A stretch of DNA of 5,612 bases from Verrucomicrobiota bacterium. Lineage in GTDB: Bacteria; Verrucomicrobiota; Verrucomicrobiia; Limisphaerales; JAEYXS01. Below, in pieces: positions 1 to 4,069 of this stretch. The stretch spans positions 1-5,612 of the forward strand of contig JAJNBN010000272.1 in assembly GCA_021156225.1 (NCBI GenBank), given 5' to 3'. The translations under genes were made by a program, and so were the position numbers. Within the stretch, counting starts at the first letter, position 1. Each line of letters begins with the position of its first letter. Under the pieces are notes generated by a model. The model worked only from the letters and a program-made list of their open reading frames with translations, had not been told where the DNA came from and did not search any database.

Positions 1-1096
1 GGCAGTGAAGGCGGCGATGTTGCCCTATCTGGACGAGATCTTCGGCAACCCTTCCAGCGTGCATCAGGTAGGCGTGCGTGCCCGGGCACACTTGGATGAA
101 CAACGTGATCGTTTGGCGCATTTGTGGAAGGCGAAACCGAGTGAGGTCGTTTTCACAAGTGGCGGCACGGAGAGCAACAACTTGGCGATCTTCGGGGTGG
201 CGCGGACGTTGAAGCCCAAGGGACGTCATCTTATCACGTCTTCCATCGAGCATCACGCGGTCCTACATTGCTTCCAATATCTGGCCAAGAAAGAGGGGTT
301 CGAGGTCACGTATCTGCCTGTCGATGTTTCCGGACGCATCTCACCCGACGATTTGGCCAAGGCAATCCGCCCAGATACGATGCTGGTCAGCCTGATGGCG
401 GCGAATAATGAGACCGGCACTGTGCAGCCAGTCGCGGAGCTGGGCACCATCTGCCAGGAACGCGGCGTGCTCTTTCACACGGACGCCGCACAGTGGCTGG
501 GCAAGGAGCCGTTCACGGACATCCGGCAGTTCAACGCCAACCTGGTTTCTGTTTGCGCCCACAAGTTTCACGGCCCGAAAGGTTCGGGCGCGCTCTATAT
601 CCAGTCGCCTTTGCTCCCGGATCCCATCCTCTTCGGTGGCGGTCATGAGAATGAGCGACGTGCCGGGACTGAGAACTTGCCCGCCATCGCGGGGTTGGTG
701 GAAGCGTTCGAACGCTTCGTGCCGGAACCGGTATTTGCGCGAAATCAGCTCCAACCGCTCACTGATAAGCTTTTAGCGGGGTGCTTAGCTGTTCCCGGGG
801 TTCATTTTAGGGGTTCAGCAACCCATAAACTGGCCAATACGATTTCCTTTACCGTTGAAGGATGTGATGGTATCTCGCTTATGGCTGGTTTGGACCTTGA
901 AGGCATCTGTGCTTCCAGTGGTTCGGCGTGTTCGGCCGGGTCTTTGGAGCCATCCCATGTGATGACTGCCATGGGAGTAGAGCCTAGTCAGTCCAATGCA
1001 CTAGTTCGTTTGTCATTGGGCCGGGCTTCCACTATAGATGAAGTGGATTATGTAGTGGCCCGTTTTCCCGAGGTCGTTATGCGAATACGACCCTGA
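1..1096 (+). CDS. Cysteine desulfurase, NifS/IscS class I, 5'-truncated by window
   Basis: This PLP enzyme takes sulfur from L-cysteine, giving alanine and an enzyme persulfide for Fe-S cluster assembly and thio-modification in the cytoplasm. Numbered from the GTG at 5, the class I signature is complete: GGTESNN at 53-59, His83 in IEHHAV (stacks on PLP), NNETGT at 134-139, HTDAAQ at 158-163, Schiff-base Lys187 in AHKFHGPKG, ERRAGTEN at 217-224, and catalytic Cys309 in the loop SSGSACSAG. The Lys-to-Cys spacing (122) equals that of E. coli IscS (K206, C328). The GTG at 5 is probably not the start: the frame stays open to the left edge and alignment puts it near IscS residue 20, so the usual YLDxxATT N-terminus is missing. 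The C-terminus stops at RIRP without the IscU-docking tail of E. coli IscS, so NifS or a tRNA-thiolation role is as likely as IscS. The last ~110 codons are clearly poorer in G/C-ending codons than the start. No partner such as iscU or mnmA is in the window. Confidence 0.95.
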   Translation, partial: AVKAAMLPYLDEIFGNPSSVHQVGVRARAHLDEQRDRLAHLWKAKPSEVVFTSGGTESNNLAIFGVARTLKPKGRHLITSSIEHHAVLHCFQYLAKKEGFEVTYLPVDVSGRISPDDLAKAIRPDTMLVSLMAANNETGTVQPVAELGTICQERGVLFHTDAAQWLGKEPFTDIRQFNANLVSVCAHKFHGPKGSGALYIQSPLLPDPILFGGGHENERRAGTENLPAIAGLVEAFERFVPEPVFARNQLQPLTDKLLAGCLAVPGVHFRGSATHKLANTISFTVEGCDGISLMAGLDLEGICASSGSACSAGSLEPSHVMTAMGVEPSQSNALVRLSLGRASTIDEVDYVVARFPEVVMRIRP

Positions 1097-1136
1097 GAAT
1101 CGATCCAAGAACGTGTGAATGAATTGGGTACAATGC

Positions 1137-1187
1137 GAATAACTACGACTTACCAGAGATGCCAGCCATGGTGGCGGGTAGTTATTC
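1137..1187. repeat. 10-bp perfect inverted repeat with an inner hairpin
   Basis: GAATAACTAC at 1137-1146 is matched by its exact reverse complement GTAGTTATTC at 1178-1187. Inside, GCCA (1161-1164) can pair with TGGC (1172-1175) around a loop containing the palindrome CCATGG. The outer arms overlap the two inner DnaA-box-like sites. No T-run follows the right arm, so it is not a typical intrinsic terminator for the desulfurase gene. It could be a protein-binding dyad, a cruciform-prone origin element, or a structured leader or tail RNA. Confidence 0.65.
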
Positions 1188-1223
1188 AGACCTCAATATC
1201 TTGTGTAAGTGCCTGTCAGAACC

Positions 1224-1252
1224 TTGACAATGGAGATTGTTTTCCTTATTCA
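1224..1252 (+). promoter_or_regulatory. Candidate sigma-70-type promoter for dnaN
   Basis: A perfect -35 hexamer TTGACA (1224-1229) is followed after 17 nt by TATTCA (1247-1252), a -10 that keeps only the TAT of TATAAT. Transcription would start near 1259, leaving a leader of about 45 nt before dnaN. Spacing is ideal but the -10 is weak, and it coincides with the consensus DnaA box. The start site is inferred from motifs only. Confidence 0.45.
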
Positions 1253-1254
1253 CA
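1246..1254 (+). promoter_or_regulatory. Consensus DnaA box TTATTCACA
   Basis: This is an exact match to TTATNCACA, 52 nt before the dnaN start codon. It covers the TATTCA hexamer proposed as the dnaN -10 element, so bound DnaA could block RNA polymerase. Its reverse complement is nearly repeated at 1114-1122; the 8-mers GTGTGAAT (1113-1120) and ATTCACAC (1248-1255) are perfect inverted copies. Confidence 0.6.
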
Positions 1255-1305
1255 CCCTTTAATAATACGGAGTTCTTGAAAGATACTCTGTACTAGTAAG
1301 CGCGC

Positions 1306-2409
1306 ATGAAATTCACGATCGCCAAAGATCAGCTCATCAACGGGCTGCAAGCCGTGCAAAACGTCGTCAGCACGCGCACCACCTTGCCCATCCTCTCCAA
1401 CGTGCTGCTGCGTGGCGAAGGGAACCGGCTGGAATTGACTGCCACAGACTTGGACGTATCCATCTCTGGATCCGTCGAAGCGCAGATCAGCAAAGGCGGC
1501 TCCGTGACCCTGCCGGTGAAGCGCCTGTTCAGCATCGTGCGCGAACTGCCCGTCGGTGAGATCGAGATGGAGATCGATGAGAAGAGCGTCTGCAGCCTCC
1601 GCGCCGGTGCCTCCTTCTACAAGATCAACGGCCTCGCCGCTGAAGAATTTCCGCCCCTGCCCCAGTTCAAAGAGAACAAGAAGGTCACGCTCCCTCAGGA
1701 AAAAGTGAAGGCGATGCTCAAGCGCACGTCTTTCGCCATCTCCACGGACGAGACCCGCTACGTGCTCAACGGCATCTTCGTCATCCTCAAGACGGACCGC
1801 GTGACGATGGTGGCCACGGATGGCCGTCGCCTGGCGCTCGCCGAAGAAGAGATCGGCACAGATGCCCAAGGTGAATTCATCGTGCCCACGAAGGCGATCA
1901 ATGAATTGAACCGCCTGCTTGGCACTTCCGGTGAAGTCGAGATCAAGTTCACGGAAAACCAGGTGGCCTTCACCCTGAAGGATGAAAAGGGCAATACGAT
2001 CCTGCTCATCTCCAAGCTCGTGGAAGGCAACTACCCGAACTACAAGCAGGTCATCCCGCAGGAAGCCAAGGAACGCATCTCGCTGAGCCGTGAGGAGCTG
2101 CTGCACGCCTTGCGCCGCGCGGAGATCATGACGAGCGAGAAGACGAACTCCGTCAAACTGACCTTCTCCAAGAATACGCTCTCCATCAACGCGAACACTC
2201 CAGAAGTCGGTGAAGGCCGCGAAAGCATCGCGGTGAACTACAAGGGCAACGATCTCTCCATCGCGTTCAATCCGACCTACATGATGGATCCGTTAAAGGC
2301 CTTGGAAGGCGATGAAGTGTTCCTCGAACTGACGGATGAGCTCAGCCCGGGCGTCATCAAGATCAATGGACCGTTCCTCTACGTGCTCATGCCCATGCGC
2401 ATGAGCTAA
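1306..2409 (+). CDS. dnaN: DNA polymerase III subunit beta (sliding clamp)
   Basis: DnaN forms a ring-shaped dimer around DNA that tethers DNA polymerase III and serves as a docking platform for repair and initiation-control proteins. At 367 residues it matches the usual length (E. coli 366). The N-terminus MKFTIAKDQL fits the family start MKFTVEREHL, fixing the ATG at 1306. TTLPILSNVLL (25-35) and LELTATDLDV (42-51) are conserved strands of domain 1. TDGRRLA (171-177) and NYP (242-244) line the clamp-binding-motif pocket, completed by the C-terminal MPMR (362-365). All three clamp domains are present without gaps. The codons are rich in C and G at third positions, as in a well-expressed native gene. 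No convincing Shine-Dalgarno precedes the start (AGTAAGCGCGC). Upstream is a DnaA-box cluster; downstream lspA begins 14 nt after the stop, suggesting one transcript. dnaA does not directly precede it and recF/gyrB do not follow, unlike the classical dnaA-dnaN-recF order. Confidence 0.98.
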   Translation: MKFTIAKDQLINGLQAVQNVVSTRTTLPILSNVLLRGEGNRLELTATDLDVSISGSVEAQISKGGSVTLPVKRLFSIVRELPVGEIEMEIDEKSVCSLRAGASFYKINGLAAEEFPPLPQFKENKKVTLPQEKVKAMLKRTSFAISTDETRYVLNGIFVILKTDRVTMVATDGRRLALAEEEIGTDAQGEFIVPTKAINELNRLLGTSGEVEIKFTENQVAFTLKDEKGNTILLISKLVEGNYPNYKQVIPQEAKERISLSREELLHALRRAEIMTSEKTNSVKLTFSKNTLSINANTPEVGEGRESIAVNYKGNDLSIAFNPTYMMDPLKALEGDEVFLELTDELSPGVIKINGPFLYVLMPMRMS

Positions 2410-2423
2410 GCGAGAGCACTCGT

Positions 2424-2966
2424 GTGCCTGCCTTGACTGGAAATCAGCGGATGGCTGCCCTCGCGGGAACCATCTTGTTGCTGGACCAGCTCACGAAGTA
2501 CATCGTCCTGCGCTACCTCGGCCGCGCGGACGAAGTCGTGGTCGTGGATGGCTTCTTCAAATTCGTTCACTGGACGAACACCGGTGCCGCGTGGAGCCTG
2601 TTTCACGGCAATAACCACATGCTGGCCATCATCTCGCTCATCGCTTTCGGTGCGCTCGTCCTTTTCCGGCATCATTTTGAGGCCCACACCAAACTCGGCC
2701 AGATTGCGTTAGGCCTGATGTTCGGCGGCATCTTGGGTAATCTCGTGGATCGCCTGCATCCCGATCGTTACCACGTCATCGATTTCCTCTATTTCTTCGT
2801 CTATAAACGCGGTGGTGGCGAGGCAGGTTTCCCGGCCTTCAACATCGCGGACATCGCCATCTGCACGGGCGTGGGGCTACTTTTCTTACTCTCCTGGCGC
2901 AATGGCGCGGAGGAGATGAAGAAGGCCAAGGAAGAGGTGGCTGCTACTCCGCCAAAGACGGAGTGA
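2424..2966 (+). CDS. lspA: Lipoprotein signal peptidase (signal peptidase II)
   Basis: LspA is an inner-membrane aspartic protease that removes the signal peptide from diacylglyceryl-modified prolipoproteins, after Lgt and before Lnt. The 180 residues show the family blocks in order: DQLTK (21-25), NTGAAW (52-57), GGILGNLVDRL (101-111), VIDF (118-121) and FNIADIAI (139-146). The catalytic pair should be Asp120 and Asp143. Hydrophobic segments fit four membrane helices, roughly 11-29, 64-82, 93-108 and 141-157. The loop between the two catalytic aspartates contains YKRGGGEAG, some four residues longer than in the Pseudomonas enzyme. The usual GAAF is GAAW. A charged tail (EEMKKAKEE) ends the protein. 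The GTG at 2424 is the first start after the dnaN stop; ATG at 2451 (residue 10) is a real alternative that still keeps helix 1. Ribosome binding is weak at best (GAGAG at 2412-2416). The 14-nt gap to dnaN suggests co-transcription. Confidence 0.95.
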   Translation: MPALTGNQRMAALAGTILLLDQLTKYIVLRYLGRADEVVVVDGFFKFVHWTNTGAAWSLFHGNNHMLAIISLIAFGALVLFRHHFEAHTKLGQIALGLMFGGILGNLVDRLHPDRYHVIDFLYFFVYKRGGGEAGFPAFNIADIAICTGVGLLFLLSWRNGAEEMKKAKEEVAATPPKTE

Positions 2967-3051
2967 TCGGTGAGTGCGCTCGAGCGGACCCCAAAAGGTA
3001 ACGCCGATAGTTCATTGCGCTCAGGGCGATCCCGACTATGTTGGCAGCTCA

Positions 3052-3930
3052 ATGCCTATCACCAAACCTTTATCGGCTTTCGTTTTACTCGCGGCCAGTG
3101 CGGGAATCTTTAGCGCCCAAGCCGCTGAAGTGAGCCACCAGTTTTCCACCGGCTTCTCTTACTCGGCGCCGGCCGATCTTTCCATCGGCACGGTGAATAC
3201 CGGTGAGATGGATGCCTTTCATACGGATGTGAGCTACCTGATGCGGTTCAAGACCAGCGAGACGTATGCGTGGGGTGCTGGTTTCGGCTGGGAACGTTCG
3301 GGTTTCGGCCTGCCCGCCGGAGTGCCCTTGCCGAATACGGTCCATGCCCTCACTGTAAATTTCCAGAATGACTGGAAGTTCGCCGATCAATGGAATCTGC
3401 GGATCGAAGTGCGCCCGGGTCTCTTCAGCGATCTGGAGGACATCGACGGTGGTGATTTCAACGCCCCGCTCACGGTGGGCGTCTCCTATATGCAGAGCGA
3501 AACCCTCATGTGGGTCGCGGCGCTGAATTTGGATTTGCGGCGGGATATGCCCATCATCGGCGGTCTGGGCGTGCGCTGGCAGTTTGCCGAAGATTGGACG
3601 CTCTCCCTCCTGCTGCCCAAGCCCACCATCGAATATCAGGTGAACAAGGCGGTGACCGTGTTTGCTGGAGGTGAACTCATGGGCGGCGCCTATCGCGTAG
3701 CGGAAGACCTCGGCACCCGCACCGGCCGCGCGAATCTGGATAATGAGATCGTTAGCTACCGCGAGATCCGCGTGGGTGCCGGTCTGCGCGCCCATCTGGG
3801 CAAGGGCCTCACGGCGAGCGCAGAAGCTGGCTGGGTGGTGGACCGCCGGTTCACCTATGATGACGCCGATCTGCAGCTTAATGGCGATGGCGCGATGTAT
3901 TTCGGTCTGTCTTTGAACGCGCGGTTTTAG
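3052..3930 (+). CDS. Outer-membrane beta-barrel protein, DUF6268-like
   Basis: This is probably a barrel of about 268 residues in the outer membrane after removal of a Sec signal peptide; its function is unknown. From ATG 3052 the protein has 292 residues. It opens with MPITK, a hydrophobic core (residues 7-20) and the cleavage site AQA/AE after residue 24. The mature part has alternating polar/hydrophobic strands with many Gly and aromatic residues, no cysteine, and a terminal Phe (LNARF) like the signal read by the Bam machinery. The segments RRDMPIIGGLGVRWQF (from residue 163) and YREIRVGAGLR (from 236) resemble, from memory, DUF6268 barrel proteins common in Verrucomicrobiota and Planctomycetota; no search was run. 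The frame extends upstream to a GTG at 2974, but that start would bury the signal peptide behind 26 polar residues. No Shine-Dalgarno is visible. It lies 85 nt after lspA with no terminator between, so read-through is possible. A transport or adhesion role cannot be told apart. Confidence 0.8.
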   Translation: MPITKPLSAFVLLAASAGIFSAQAAEVSHQFSTGFSYSAPADLSIGTVNTGEMDAFHTDVSYLMRFKTSETYAWGAGFGWERSGFGLPAGVPLPNTVHALTVNFQNDWKFADQWNLRIEVRPGLFSDLEDIDGGDFNAPLTVGVSYMQSETLMWVAALNLDLRRDMPIIGGLGVRWQFAEDWTLSLLLPKPTIEYQVNKAVTVFAGGELMGGAYRVAEDLGTRTGRANLDNEIVSYREIRVGAGLRAHLGKGLTASAEAGWVVDRRFTYDDADLQLNGDGAMYFGLSLNARF

Positions 3931-3981
3931 GCGGCGTCACGGCGTTGAAGATCAGGTTTTGACGGTTCGCAGGGCAGTTTT

Positions 3982-4009
3982 GGCAGATTTTCTGCCTATC
4001 CGCTTTTTT
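3982..4009 (+). terminator. Candidate intrinsic terminator after the barrel gene
   Basis: GGCAGA (3982-3987) and TCTGCC (3991-3996) form a perfect 6-bp stem with a TTT loop. A run of six T follows at 4004-4009. The T-run starts seven bases after the stem instead of directly next to it, so termination may be weak. Its position, 52 nt after the stop at 3930 and before the next gene, suits the end of a dnaN-lspA-barrel transcript. Confidence 0.45.
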
Positions 4010-4069
4010 CCGGGAGCAAAACTTCCTCTTTCCCGTCTGTAAGTTTGTGGTATTGGTCTAAGCATCATT

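Larger units (their letters stand above)
1114..1254. other. Cluster of DnaA-box-like 9-mers before dnaN (candidate oriC or DnaA-regulated region)
   Basis: The 209-nt gap between the desulfurase and dnaN holds four matches to the DnaA-box consensus TTATNCACA with at most one mismatch. They are TCATTCACA (minus strand, 1114-1122), TTATTCGCA (minus, 1134-1142), TTATTCAGA (plus, 1182-1190) and TTATTCACA (plus, 1246-1254, exact). The two left boxes face one way and the two right boxes the other, giving nested inverted pairs. For random sequence of this length on both strands I estimate about 0.15 such matches. DnaA boxes cluster in replication origins, and origins often lie beside dnaA or dnaN, so an origin or part of one is plausible. 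DnaA control of dnaN is the main alternative. A clear AT-rich unwinding element is not obvious; the best stretch is TTTAATAATA at 1258-1267. Confidence 0.5.

Noticed and set aside
253..776. Alternative frames within the desulfurase (minus 253-450 and 341-754, plus 408-776)
   Set aside because: The NifS/IscS signature frame explains the DNA completely, and the other products are Arg/Ser-rich without motifs.
1129..1134. TACAAT as a -10 element
   Set aside because: Good -10 match, but the sequence 17 nt upstream (CAAGAA) is not a usable -35, and it lies far from dnaN.
1255..1297. DnaA-trio-like unwinding motif after the consensus DnaA box
   Set aside because: CCCTTTAATAATA and TACTAGTAA look suggestive, but neither gives at least three regular trios in the expected phase and orientation.
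1246..2106. 286-codon minus-strand open frame opposite dnaN
   Set aside because: It lies almost wholly antisense to an unmistakable dnaN, shows no recognisable motif, and is explained by the GC-rich third positions of the + strand gene.
2977..2986. 10-bp palindrome CGCTCGAGCG after lspA
   Set aside because: It has no loop and no T-run and is too short to call a terminator or operator.
2974..3051. GTG 2974 as the start of the barrel gene
   Set aside because: It would add 26 polar residues, including a Cys, before a complete signal peptide that begins at ATG 3052.
3085..3795. 236-codon minus-strand open frame opposite the barrel gene
   Set aside because: The His/Gly/Ala/Arg-rich product is typical of antisense shadow; the + strand frame has a signal peptide and barrel pattern.
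4011..4035. Second possible hairpin CGGGA/TCCCG before the IPT gene
   Set aside because: Only 5 bp with a 15-nt loop; weaker than the GGCAGA/TCTGCC stem just upstream.
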